From NCBI RefSeq assembly GCF_040954835.1, contig NC_090697.1, positions 3,732,501-3,796,500 of the forward strand: a stretch of DNA of 64,000 nucleotides, in the 5' to 3' direction. Position 1 is the stretch's first letter. Every line of letters starts with the position of its first letter. Positions 35,805 through 46,298 of this stretch are shown here, piece by piece. A model generated the notes under the pieces. The model saw only the letters and a list, made by a program, of their open reading frames with translations, did not search any database and was not told the origin of the DNA. The position numbers and the translations under genes were made by a program. This DNA is from Lepisosteus oculatus (Eukaryota > Chordata > Actinopteri > Semionotiformes > Lepisosteidae).

Positions 35805-36491
35805 AAAATGGATCTGGCTAGGAAAGTGAGGGAAAGTTAGCCTGACTGCAAAAGAAAACCCAAAACAAACGGTCTTTGGCGTCTTCAACACCCTAGCTAA
35901 CCTGCACTGACTACCCAAAACCATACAGGACAAATATCACTCACCCGTACTAAACTAGTGTTACTAATACAAAATCAACTAAGTGTGTAAAGTGTACCCA
36001 ACAACCTAAACTAACCTTATACACAAAAGTTCACACAAAAACACAAGTGAACCAGGAATACAAATAAGGGAGAACAACAGGAACAGGATACAAAAGAACA
36101 CAAAAGTTGAACATGTAACATGTTAGGGCAAGGTAATGGCAAAACAAGGATGAACACACAAAGTACAAAGAAACTAACAGAAACCAACAAAACAACAAAG
36201 CCGAACCTATACAAAAATATACACACACAAAGCAAAACAACAAACCAACAAAGCCGAAGCAATAACCAAAACCAAGTAGGACCGAAGTCAAACGAAAGGC
36301 TCTTTCCTTCATAAAACCTCCCTGTTATATTCTGAATAAGATACACTCTGATTGGCTGATAAGCTAATTGATCACGATATCATACAGAAAGTGTGGTGTA
36401 ATGGTGGGCCAATGGGGAAGGGAGAACAATCAAGGGTCAGCAGTGTGGAACATAACAAAAACACACACAGACCACACACTGGGACGTAACA
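35805..36491 (-). mobile_element. Solo LTR copy, opposite orientation, behind gene 4
   Basis: The reverse complement of the 33405-34193 LTR, starting TGTTACGTCCCAGTG at 36491 and running leftwards. It is shorter at its far end by about 100 bp. With the other copy it forms an inverted pair around the coding exon of gene 4. Confidence 0.77.
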
Positions 36492-37070
36492 CTGTGTAAC
36501 CCTGGGAAACAATTTTTTTCCCACACATACTGTATCAGTTTAAGCAAACAAGCTGTCAGTGGGACGCAGTGCCACCAAACTTTTAGCAATTGTGTATTGG
36601 GGTATATTTCCAAGATGGGGTATATTTCCATCTTGAACTTAAAATAAACGGTATTGCACTTACAGTATCAGGGATGTGTGGGTTATATTAATTATATTGC
36701 GACTCACTATGTTGTTATTTTCCTCTATCTTTTAGTTACTTCGGAAAGTGGGTTGTAATTCTTTATTTAACACATTCGTTAAACAATAAGGCCTTACTAT
36801 GGAGTGTTACTTCGACTTTCTTTTGGAATTGTTGTTTATTTAACAGGTAATTGGGGGGAGTCAAATTCTAATATTGCACTTCCACTGCGCTACATAGCAA
36901 TGCTTCCTGGCACCATATAGCCATTCAAGGATCTTTTCTAGAATATGGGATTTTGGTCTCTTCAAAGATGGGTGTGTGACACACTAAGAATATAACTTTA
37001 TCATGTGTGTCTCCTACAAGCCAGCCTGGAGTTACATTTTCACCTCTTTGACCTCAAACCCTTAGCTTAC
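36492..37070. other. Intergenic, nothing recognised
   Basis: Non-coding. No family recognised. Confidence 0.4.
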
Positions 37071-37074
37071 AGTA

Positions 37075-37905
37075 TGTGCACTCAGCATCTAACTGTGGCC
37101 TGACGTCATCAATATTATCCTGCCAATATTATTCTGACAAGCCCACAAATCCTGAGCTCATTTCTCCACTATTTACATAATTTCTGTTATTACTAATTTA
37201 TTCTATGAACTACAGTACATGTACGTCATCAGCTTAGGGAACACATCAGGTATTGTTATTATAGCATGAGCTTCCAAGCAGAATAACACATCAATAAGAG
37301 GTGCAGATTCCTCAAGATTCTCAAAAAACACTATTATCAATGACTTCATCATTTTTCAGTGATGTGATATGTATCTTTTAAAATACCTTTGTCCAGTAAA
37401 ACAGATCAGTCAATATTCATGAATTAAGTTGAGAAGCTCTGTTTTGCTTAATAGAATGATTATTCATAGAGGTGTTTCTTTTTTTCATGAAAATCATTAT
37501 TTCGAACGTGAAAACCTCAATTATGGAAATAACATATTTAAAATTGAGTCATAAGAAGCCCCTGGAAAAATATATTGCTGGGGTTAAAATATGTTCATTT
37601 TGATTAAAATATAGATCTACATAATCTCAATGTTGTAAATTGCTGAAATGTGCTTGCTGTATTGGTAATGTAAACAATAAATAAAAATGTTTATGCAACA
37701 AGCAAGGTGTTTGAAAGTGACAGCAATTAAACCTTTGTTCCTTTTGGTAATGCTCTTGCCAAATGGCATGGTATTGCACTTCCCAGTTGGGTAACACATA
37801 CTACTAAATCTGTGAGAACACAAAATACAACTAAAATTAATTAAATGTCTGTAGATTGAACTGTAATGCAACCAATGAAAGAGCTACAAATTGCCTCAAG
37901 TAGTT
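37075..37905 (+). pseudogene. Ghost TAAR locus: flanks joined, gene deleted
   Basis: About 37075-37774 matches, in order, the distal and proximal upstream flanks of genes 3-5, up to 'aaatggcatggtat' just before where the CCAAT block should be. At about 37774 it switches directly to the 3' flank of a TAAR: 'tgcacttcccagttgg', then 'ctgtgagaacacaaaatac', then 'actgtaatgcaaccaatgaaag', matching 24139-24305 behind gene 3. Promoter, exon 1, intron and coding exon are all absent. The simplest reading is a single deletion of roughly 3 kb in a former seventh full unit. The junction has a 2-3-bp overlap (TAT/AT), consistent with end joining. Confidence 0.78.
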
Positions 37906-37949
37906 AAACAATTTTAAATACACATTATGGTTTAAATATTTGGAAGTGT

Positions 37950-38476
37950 TGGAAGGCTAGTCTGGTTAGCATGCAGCCATATCACCCTGCAATTCACAAC
38001 TGGAAACCCACTGAAGCTAAGTAGGTTTGAGCCTGGTCAGTACCTCTATGGAAAACCTCCTGAGAAAGCTAATGTTGCTCCTGGAAGAGATATTAGAGGG
38101 GCCAGTAGGGCGGCGCTCTCCCTGCAGCCAGTGTTGGTCCTAATTCTCCAGTATAGTGATGGGGACACTATACTTTCAGAAGGCACTGTCCTTCAGATGA
38201 GACATAAAACTGAGGTCCTGACTCTCTGTGGTCATTAAAAATTCCAGGGCGTTTCTCATAAAGAGTAGGATGTTACCCCAGTGTTCTAGCCATTGGCCCT
38301 TACCAAGCATGGACTCCTAATAATCCCCATCTATGAACTGGCTTCATCACTGTTCTCCTCTCCACTGATAGCTGATGTGTGGTGAGCGTTCTGTGTGCAC
38401 GATGGCTGCCGTCACATGTGGGTGCACACAATGTGGGTGCCACACACTGGTGGTGGAGGGGAGTCTCCATTACCTG
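37950..38476 (+). mobile_element. 5S-rRNA-derived SINE (SINE3-like)
   Basis: The head (37965-38090) follows 5S rRNA in order: 'gcagccatatcaccctg', 'ctgaagctaagtaggtttgag', 'cctggtcagtacct', 'ggaaaacctcctgagaa'. The body is a well-known fish SINE sequence: 'gaggtcctgactctctgtgg', 'cctaataatccccatctatga', 'gtgtggtgagcgttctg'. It ends abruptly at 38476 where an LTR begins. It is not a functional 5S gene, since many 5S positions are changed and no terminator follows the 5S part. Confidence 0.85.
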
Positions 38477-38978
38477 TGCTGTGTCCAACAAAAGGAGACA
38501 CGATCCAGGTGTTTATGAAGCAGGAACTTCCTTTATTACGTATGCATACAGGAGCCAAAGCAGATGAAGCTCTGACTCAACTCATTAATACAAAAGGACT
38601 CTTTTTATTCAAATTCACAAACAGAAAACCCACCCAGAACAGTTTCAGTACAACTCCATTTCATATAATGTGTAAAACCAAGGCTTCTAGTCTTGGTACA
38701 CAATAAACTGTAAGAACTGTAAGAACATTCTTGGGTTACTTTAATCATTATTTAAGCAGACATTCTGAATTTTGTTAATCATTACTTAAGCAGATATCAG
38801 GCACTCTCAGTTCTGGTCAGGCTGCCCAAAGCTGGCTGTGCCCTTCATGTTCCAGGCACATAGCCAGCTCACACTTGAGTTGCATTTAGTATTTTTTCTT
38901 TATTCTTGCAGGATAGTAAATTATTTACACAGTAAAAGCAAACTAGTGTAATAAGGGAAATAAATGTTTCATCCCTCA
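38477..38978 (-). mobile_element. LTR of an antisense endogenous retrovirus
   Basis: On the minus strand it starts TGAGGGATG at 38978, just after a purine tract (AAGGGGGGAC), and ends GACACAGCA at 38477. About 502 bp. It inserted at or into the 5S-SINE. A related LTR lies at 45724-46117. A fossil. Confidence 0.65.
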
Positions 38979-40320
38979 GTCCCCCCTTAGAACATATTGA
39001 CACATTTTCCAATCATGTTCTACACAAACAAATGTAACAAGCGTTCTGATGGTTTTTTGTCTTCAGAATGGACTATCATCATAGATGTGGAAAACCTTAG
39101 TGCATTAAATTTTAATTTATGATATTACTAGGACAAAAATAACAAATATTACCAATCCCAGCAATAAATATTGAGCCAGGATACCATCCCAAGAGCTGAA
39201 CACTGACTTTAACCATGAGCTGATGCCCTAGTCATCAAGAAAATAATTGTGATACTTCTATCCTTCATCATAGATGTGCTGTGATAAATCCGTGATGTGT
39301 TCCAAATTGTCAGGAATGTAAGTACAACACTCAGCTCCAATTACTGCACATGTGCCCCCTTTACATTGGCATATATGTTTATAATAAATATGGCATATAT
39401 TTTTATATTAAAAGGAATGATCCTAGTGACAGAAACAAATTTTCTCTGTCATACCTATGTTGTTCTGGGACCTCTGTTGGTCCCACTTTTGTTACAGGAA
39501 ACAGCAAAATGGCAAAATACAACATTTTTTAGCTGGTCAAATCTGCCTCACTTGGAGAAGCATGCTGACAGTGAGTGACATGGATCCAGTGGCCTTTCTC
39601 CTCAAGCTTGACGGACAATCCAGTGGTCAGCAGCACCCGGAACGGTCCTTTCCACCAGGGCTGCAAAGTGTGAAGGAAATTTCTTGACCCAAACCCACTC
39701 GCCGGGGATGAGATCTGGTTGTGGTCCCCAGGCCTCCAGCACCTGGTCTCTGGCTCCGTTAACTGCCTCCGTCAAAAGCTGCAACAGGCAATCAGCAATT
39801 AAACTCAAAGTTCCTTTGGTTAAGTCTGGGTTACCTGGGCTGCCCTGTTGTTATTTTAAATGGGCTCAGTCCCACAGAGTGATTTGTGCCTGCCCTGATA
39901 CTGCAGAGCACAGGTGCAAGGGCATCTACCTATTGAGTGCCCTCAGTGTTGTACCACTCCTTGATAGTGCAATTTATTCGTTCCACCATTCCACTACATT
40001 GTGGATGGTGAGGACAGTGCAGATCCCAGTTGATGCTTAGCATTTCTGACACCGCCTGGCACATCTTCCCAGTAAAGCGGGTGTCCTGGTCAAGACAACA
40101 AGGTAATCCCCATTTGGGGTATAATTTCTGTCAATAAATATTCCACAGTCACAGCGTCTGTGGCTCATTTTAATGGATACACCTCAACCCAGCGAGAGAA
40201 TAAATCCACCATGATTTGGTGGATTGGTGTGGTTGGTGTGGTATTGCCCCTTGACTCTTCTCCTTCCCAAAGCTTCATGCCACAATTTGCAGACAATTTA
40301 TGTGGGGTTCAGCTCAAAAT
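38979..40320 (-). mobile_element. Endogenous retrovirus internal fragment (integrase region)
   Basis: In minus-strand frames, about 39540-40260 resembles the core and C-terminal part of a retroviral integrase of the gamma/epsilon type. There is a 'QDTRFTGK' piece (about 40055-40095), a 'DLHCPHHPQCSGMVERIN' piece (about 39970-40025) and a 'PGEWVWVK' C-terminal piece (about 39690). It adjoins the LTR at 38477-38978 and lacks the upstream genes and second LTR. A broken fossil with several interruptions, probably old. Confidence 0.7.
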
Positions 40321-40324
40321 AAGA

Positions 40325-40575
40325 AATAATTCAATTCAATTCAATTTATTTTTATATAGCCCCTTTCACAACAAGGTTGCCCAAGGCACTTAACAAAGCA
40401 AGTGACCATTAATGTTGTGAATACAGAACAGAAAAGATCAGAAGACAACAGCGGAGAGGAACCAAAAGCTCCTTAGTAAGGAGAAAAAAAACCTCTAGGG
40501 GTCCAAGGTCAACTGACTGCTCAACCCTTTGGGCATGCTAAGATTATACAATTTAAAAAGAAATAAATGAATAAG
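40325..40575 (+). repeat. Interspersed fish repeat beginning TTCAATTCAATTCAATTC
   Basis: 'caatttatttttatatagccc', then 'ccaaggcacttaacaaagc', then 'gaggaaccaaaagctcctta'. This is a common fish dispersed repeat. Its start is the reverse of the tail at 11139-11168. Confidence 0.6.
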
Positions 40576-40839
40576 GGTATTAATCCATCCATCATGTCTC
40601 TGTATGTCATTACTCCATGCAGATCTCTGTAAAAAAACTGAAAAATCCTCCTAAACAATAGCTACAGTATATCATTTAAAACTAAATAAATTCTTATCTA
40701 TTCCATCTAGCAAACTTCAGCAAGTGGTAGCTCTTTACCTACTTCCATTTTAGGTTTCACTGCAGCATGGTCTGCTGCCCAACATAGAATGCCAATCTAA
40801 AGATAGCTAGTCTAGTTCTAGTGTTGCCACCTGTATGGT

Positions 40840-42033
40840 GACTTACGTTTTTAGGATTATAGTGGTGGACTGGAAGCTATCCAAACTTTAGACTTTACAA
40901 TAAGAGTCTTTTCTGTTCATATTTATCATTCAAGGTTTGAGCCCTTAAAATGTCATGTTCTCACATCCACAGAGTATCTCTGAGTATAAACGTATCCTGC
41001 CTTGTGGTCTAACTTCAGCAATATCCTCCTAGCAGAGCTGTACCTGCATATTCACCTCCCTCAATTCAGACAAGCCCACAAATTCTGAGCTCACTTCACC
41101 ACTGTTTGCATATTTTCTTTCTAATATTTTATTCCTTCTGCATCTTCTGCATCTGTAATTCATTTAAGTTTCAGACATTTTGTTAATTCTTATGTCTTTA
41201 CTTGTTTCTTAACAATTTCTGCCTGCTTCCATCTTTAAGATATGAACTTTTCCACTTTCTCAGTTAGATTCCTGCATTTTGGATAAAGGTTATTTACTTT
41301 TTTACTGTGACCCTTGCACTGTGGTTACATACTTTAAATTGTTTGCCTTCTCTAAATCTCATAAAATACACAGAAATTATCTGCAAGTCTCCTGGACTGC
41401 AACAGCTTGAGGAACACATAAGGTGATGTTCTTATAGCATGATCTTCCAGACAGAAAAAAAAAACTTTAAAAAGATGTGAAGATTACCCGAGAACCCCAA
41501 AGAAACCTATTATCAAAGATTTTATCATTTCTTAGTTACATGATATGTAGTTTTTAAAGGACCTTTTTCCAGTAAAACAGATCGGTAAATATTTAGTCAT
41601 TCGAGAAGCTCTGTCTTATTTAATAGAATGATTGCTGTATTTTTACTCACGTTTTTTATATCTGGGTTGTTTTAAAAATATTTATCTTCATACCAAAACT
41701 CTGTTATCTGTGTGAGATGTATACTGTATATCCTTCTATCAGTGTAACATTTAAAACAGGCACCCTCAAATCATCAGTCCCTTATGGAAATTACATTTCA
41801 AGTTGAGTCATAAGAATCTATTTGACATATTATTGCTGGGGTTAAAATATGTAGATTTTAATAAACATAGATATCTAAATAATTTCCATAAATTAATGTT
41901 GCTTGCTGTAGTGGTAATGGAAAGATTCAATAAAAAATGTTATGTAACAAGCAAAGTATTTGTAAGTGACAACAATTGAACCTCTGTTCCTTTTGGGAAT
42001 GTTCTTGCAGAATGACATGTTATCATGTTTTCT
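40840..42033 (+). other. Upstream flank of gene 5 (shared array flank)
   Basis: It matches, in order, the flanks of gene 3 (20510-21425) and the ghost locus. It includes 'agacaagcccacaaattctg' (about 41070), 'cagtaaaacagatcgg' (about 41570) and 'gaacctctgttccttttggg' (about 41978). Non-coding. Confidence 0.55.
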
Positions 42034-42205
42034 CACTAATGGGAAATACTGTAGTTCCACAAGGGAAAGAGATGGTGATGCTATGCACCGTCAGTAATTA
42101 AAGAGAGAACAATAGTTCATGCCACTGTGGTTAGTATAAAAAACATCACATACAAAGCAACAGAACATATTAATACTAGATGTCTGAATAAGATAAACTT
42201 TTAAG
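42034..42205 (+). promoter_or_regulatory. Promoter and exon 1 of gene 5, with shifted splice donor
   Basis: The block reads CTAATGGGAAATACTGTAG at 42037, with the CCAAT box mutated. TATAAAAAA lies at 42135-42143. The conserved exon end CTGAATAAG stops at 42192 but is followed by ATAAAC, so the ancestral donor is lost. AAG|GTAAGG at 42205/42206 is the replacement, adding 13 nt to exon 1. Confidence 0.72.
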
Positions 42206-42837
42206 GTAAGGCTTTATAATCCTTTATATAGATTATAAATCCTTTATAACCCTATAAATTAAACTAAATAAATTAAATATAAATATAAGGAGTAAAGAAC
42301 TCCTTTAAAATAAATGTTTTTGCGCTACTTAATTTGAGTTACTTGTGTTTTTGAAACCATAATACATAATGAGACATTTATATTTCTTTCATTGAGTTTT
42401 AAAGAGTAATGCTTTATATTTTTGAAGCTATTTGAAGTCATTGTTTTAAAAAGTTAACATTCTGTTACTCTTTGTATTCATAATGTAAACTTGTTTTAGC
42501 ACTGAATATTCTGTAGTATTTAAGTAAAATGCATAATTTTACTTGTTTCCTTGTGGATATCAAATCTGCATATCCCTGTCTTGTTAAATAAAGATAATGT
42601 TGTGTTTATTTTGCATAAATTATATATTTAAGAGCCTTATTTTAAAGATTATCTTATAATATTTTGAACAATTTTAAGCTTTATTTTTACTTATACTTTT
42701 AAAGCACAGTTTGTCATATTAATAATGGTTTGTATAATAAATATGCTTCAATCATTCTGTATATGTGACCATCCCATATTCCTAAATATTTTGTATGTAT
42801 TTATATATTTTCATATATAAAAAGTATATATATATAT

Positions 42838-42922
42838 TGACCTCCTTGTGTTCATTGCTTGCTGGGAGAGGCTCTGACTACCCTGTGACCCTGAATTGGA
42901 TGCAGTGGTTAGAAAATGGGTG
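42838..42922 (+). mobile_element. SINE tail remnant in intron of gene 5
   Basis: 'cctccttgtgttcattgcttgctgggagaggctctg', then 'ccctgtgaccctgaattggatgcag', then 'ggttagaaaatggg'. Same family and the same relative position as in gene 4. Confidence 0.77.
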
Positions 42923-42934
42923 CAAGGATCCGTA

Positions 42935-43536
42935 CCTCTTTTTATTTCGAAACCTCCGCCAAATGTAGAGGGTGAAGAGGAAGGCGTTATACTGTATGAC
43001 TCATTTCATACTGAGTGTTCGCATCCCATCCCACTAACTAGTATGCGTGAGAGCTAGCACAGAGCTTAGTGCTAGAGCTAGAGCTCAGAAGTGGCACCGA
43101 GATGTGCGATACAGTTAACCGCATCTTGCTTCAAGAGTTATGAAGCTATTCTGTATGCGCTTACTTTTCGTATTTGTTGTTTAGATTACATCATGGACCC
43201 TAAAGGTAGTAAGAAAATGAAAATTGGTGTGTGTGTGTGTGTGTGTGTATTTACACAAAAAGCAAATGAACTGGCTATTGTTTATGTTTATTTATGATGT
43301 CTAGATAGGTAAACAGTTTTTATATGACTAAAATCACATACCACAGTATCAGTGTTAGGTGTTATTGTTTCCTTTGTCATTTTTGGTGAAAAAATGAATG
43401 TAGGTGTGACATTTATGGGTTATGGAATGAATCGTAATTTTTCCCCCAAAAAAATAACGGAGATAGTTTTTTTCTTTTCACAAATGTTTGCCATATGAAA
43501 GGGTTTCTAGGAAAGAATTATGTTAGTTAAAAGAGG
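42935..43536. mobile_element. Pogo/Tigger-like MITE inserted at TA
   Basis: Terminal inverted repeat CCTCTTTT (42935) and AAAAGAGG (ending 43536), each flanked by TA (42933-42934 and 43537-43538). The interior has 'tttatgggttatggaatgaa' (about 43411-43430), the kind of sequence found in Tigger/pogo copies. It has a (TG)n run at 43227-43247 and no transposase. It interrupts sequence right behind the SINE tail. Confidence 0.55.
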
Positions 43537-44034
43537 TACAGGTGTATATATATAAAATATTTATATTCAACTCCAGTACCACCTTTGGCTTATAAACATA
43601 GCTTTGTCTTCTTAAATTTCAAGATTGCAAACATCTCCTCTTTAAGGTCTTTATGATCATATACATATTAAATAAATAACAAAATACTCTGCAAAAGCAT
43701 GGCTTGTTTGCCTTGGATATTAAAAAAAAAACAAATGGTCCTATAAGCAACAAAAAAATAAATTAAAAGAACCATTGGATTATGAAAGCCAAGCCTGCCT
43801 GTTTCAGTTTACGTGATTGCAGAAGAAGTCATTTCCATCTAGAGTGTAGAGTAACAGGTTACACATTCTTTGTTTCATTTCTAATTCTCAGTGGAAAAGA
43901 CAATTGTGATTTTGATAAATGAATACCTGTTCATTTAAAATTATATTTGAAATTGTAAAATGTGCAATAATAGTAAATAATAACAATAACAATTCATGTT
44001 ATGTTTGTCTTTTTACAGGAAAAAAAAATCATAC

Positions 44035-44058
44035 ATGTTCTGTGATATACAGGATTAA
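44035..44058 (+). promoter_or_regulatory. Upstream ORF in the leader of gene 5
   Basis: ATG at 44035 opens a seven-codon frame ending TAA at 44058, 17 nt before the receptor ATG. It is the counterpart of the uORF in gene 4. Confidence 0.5.
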
Positions 44059-44075
44059 CTTCACTCTGAACTGAG

Positions 44076-45095
44076 ATGACGGAAAATACACTATTCTGTT
44101 ATGAATCTGTGAACAAATCATGTGTAAAACACATTTATGTGACCACAGTACGTAGTCCAATATATATGATCTGTGTAGCGATTATTCTCTTTACGGTTTG
44201 TGGAAACTTGTTTGTCGTCATCTCCATTGCTCACTTCAAACAGCTTCACACACCAACCAATTTTCTCGTTCTCTCATTAGCAGTTGCTGACTTGTTATTA
44301 GGAGGATTTGTTATGCCTCCCAGTATGGTCCGATCCCTTGAAACTTGTTGGTACTACGGAGACTTGTTTTGTAAAATCCATTCCAGTATTGATACCATGT
44401 TATGTACTACTTCTATATTCCATCTCTCCTTCATTTCAATTGATCGATATTATGCTGTGTGTGAACCACTAAAATACCAAACTAAAATCACTATTTATGT
44501 TGCACTTTTCATGGTTGTCATTAGTTGGAGTGTTTCAGCTGTTATTGGATTTGGACTGATTTTTCTGGAGTTAAATATAAAGGGCATAGAAGATGTCTAC
44601 TATGAGAATATATATTGTGTAGGGGGCTGTACTCTGATACAGACTGAAATATCTAGCCTGATTTCTTCCCTGCTGGCATTTTACATCCCTGGATTTATTA
44701 TGTTAGGAATCTATTTGAACATTTTCCTTGTAGCAAGGAGACAAGCCAGGGCAATTGAAGGCCTCGTATCCCAGAGTAAGAGCTCAGAAGACAGCAAAAC
44801 AATGACCTCAAGCAAGACAGAAAGAAAAGCTGCGAAGGCTCTGGGAATAGTGATGGGGGTCTTTCTCTGCTGCTGGATGCCATGTTTCTTGACTGTCAGC
44901 CTGGATCCTATTTTTAATTATTCAACTCCACCTGTCCTATTTGACACTCTTGTGTGGCTAGGATACTTAAATTCTACATTTAATCCTCTTGTCTATGCTT
45001 TCTTTTACAGCTGGTTCAGAAAAGCTCTTGGTATGATTGTGTTTGGCAAAATATTTCAAGCAAATTCCTCAAGAACAAAACTAATTAAAAATTAA
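44076..45095 (+). CDS. TAAR1-like: TAAR1-like receptor with shortened N-terminus (gene 5)
   Basis: A 339-residue receptor starting MTENTLFCYESVNKSC. Upstream, the DNA matching the N-termini of genes 3 and 4 lacks the older ATG (ATT) and has a small deletion creating TGA just before the present start. The start is therefore well fixed and the outer sequons are gone. D106 (3.32), in an unusual SSIDTML context, DRY at 123-125, CVGGC, CWMPCF (6.51 is Cys270), Y7.43 and NSTFNPLVYAFFYSWFR are present. From about residue 122 onward the protein is identical to gene 6, and this identity continues through the 3' flank. Likely a working amine receptor with a modified pocket. Confidence 0.95.
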   Translation: MTENTLFCYESVNKSCVKHIYVTTVRSPIYMICVAIILFTVCGNLFVVISIAHFKQLHTPTNFLVLSLAVADLLLGGFVMPPSMVRSLETCWYYGDLFCKIHSSIDTMLCTTSIFHLSFISIDRYYAVCEPLKYQTKITIYVALFMVVISWSVSAVIGFGLIFLELNIKGIEDVYYENIYCVGGCTLIQTEISSLISSLLAFYIPGFIMLGIYLNIFLVARRQARAIEGLVSQSKSSEDSKTMTSSKTERKAAKALGIVMGVFLCCWMPCFLTVSLDPIFNYSTPPVLFDTLVWLGYLNSTFNPLVYAFFYSWFRKALGMIVFGKIFQANSSRTKLIKN

Positions 45096-45723
45096 AGTTC
45101 TGTCATTGTAAGATTTTTATAGTAAGCAAAATATATAGTAGATTTTTTATTTCTTCTAAATAAACTTTGAAAATGATTACAGTTCACAGTTGTGTGAGAT
45201 GTGGTATTCTATTTCCCATACAAAACCTGTGAGAATATAAAATAAAATTAAACTTAACAAAGATGTTTGTGGAGGAGTATAAATTTAAAATGTTGATCAG
45301 ATATTTAGACTATAATGCAACCAATAGAAAATTGTTAATAAAGTTGGAAGCATCTGGAGATACACTGGGAAGGTTATCTTCAATTAAGTTTTTAAAACGT
45401 TTTATTAATATGTGTTTTATATCCACCCATATGAAATCCAATTGTCTTTTTATGATGTATCTGTTCAAATCTATTAATAGATGTGACCACATACAGAAGA
45501 GAATGATAGAGGGTACCTAATGTAAACACAGTAGATGGTAGTGGTAGCTAAATATAAAAAAGTACACAACAGTATTCCACCTAAATATTTTATGCATCAA
45601 AGTCTTTAACTTGATGACTTACAGTGGGTTATGGTTTCAACGTGCTTGTTCTAAAGTTATAAAGTTTATATACTGTACTTCATAAAAGGTTATTATGTTT
45701 TATCCTTTTCTAAGAATACATAG
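45096..45723 (+). other. 3' flank of gene 5
   Basis: It contains the shared poly(A) region 'ctgtgagaatataaaataaaatt' (about 45228-45250) and 'ataatgcaaccaatagaaaa' (about 45311). The small open frames here are repeated behind gene 6 only because the whole block is duplicated. Confidence 0.5.
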
Positions 45724-46298
45724 TGAGAAACATTAAAATATCAGAGTCCAGGTGTTGGTAAAGGAAGAGCTGTTTATTATGCTTGCAAGCGGGAGAGTAG
45801 CTTACCAAAGCCAGTCTCTCGAACGGTTTTAAAGTTAGTCTTTTTAAACAGTGTAACAAACAAAGTATTTGCACGTACATCATATGATTTGCTAACTGTC
45901 GACTCAGTCCTTTCCGTTCTTATGCTGGTCTAACAGAAAAGACCTCCTTAAATGGCAACTCAGCTTTCACAAAACAGGATGTTACAAGTTCCACATAGAC
46001 GTTATGTGAAATCATGAACAGACAGAAGTTGCTATGCGTTTCCTGCTGACAGGCAAAGAATATACACCTTGACCTTTGGGAGATACATTTTTAAAAGTAT
46101 TTAGTCTAGATTCTTCATTCCCTCCTTAGAACATATTGTATCAACACCAATTATGTTCTAAACAATGAGATTCTTGTCCTCAACATGATTATATTGAATT
46201 ATCATAACAGAGATAGTTACTTTGGTACATACAGCTTTAAGACTGTGAATACATAATATAAAAATGATTAATAGTATTAGGCCAATAAGATATACATG
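45724..46298 (-). mobile_element. Endogenous retrovirus LTR and internal stub, antisense
   Basis: On the minus strand an LTR begins TGAAGAATC at 46117, right after a purine tract, and runs to about 45724. The adjoining 'ccttagaacatattg...atgttcta' stretch aligns with the same position beside the LTR at 38477-38978. The two are relatives. Only a short internal piece remains before the foldback element. An old fossil; copy B is at about 60217-60774. Confidence 0.5.

Larger units (their letters stand above)
42206..44018 (+). other. Intron 1 of TAAR gene 5
   Basis: It runs from the downstream donor to acceptor TGTCTTTTTACAG at 44018, giving 1813 bp. It contains a SINE tail (about 42838-42922) and a pogo-like MITE (42935-43536). 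Confidence 0.62.

Noticed and set aside
37965-38090. Possible functional 5S rRNA gene
   Set aside because: It is diverged from 5S rRNA at many positions, has no T-run terminator after the 5S part and continues into a known SINE body.
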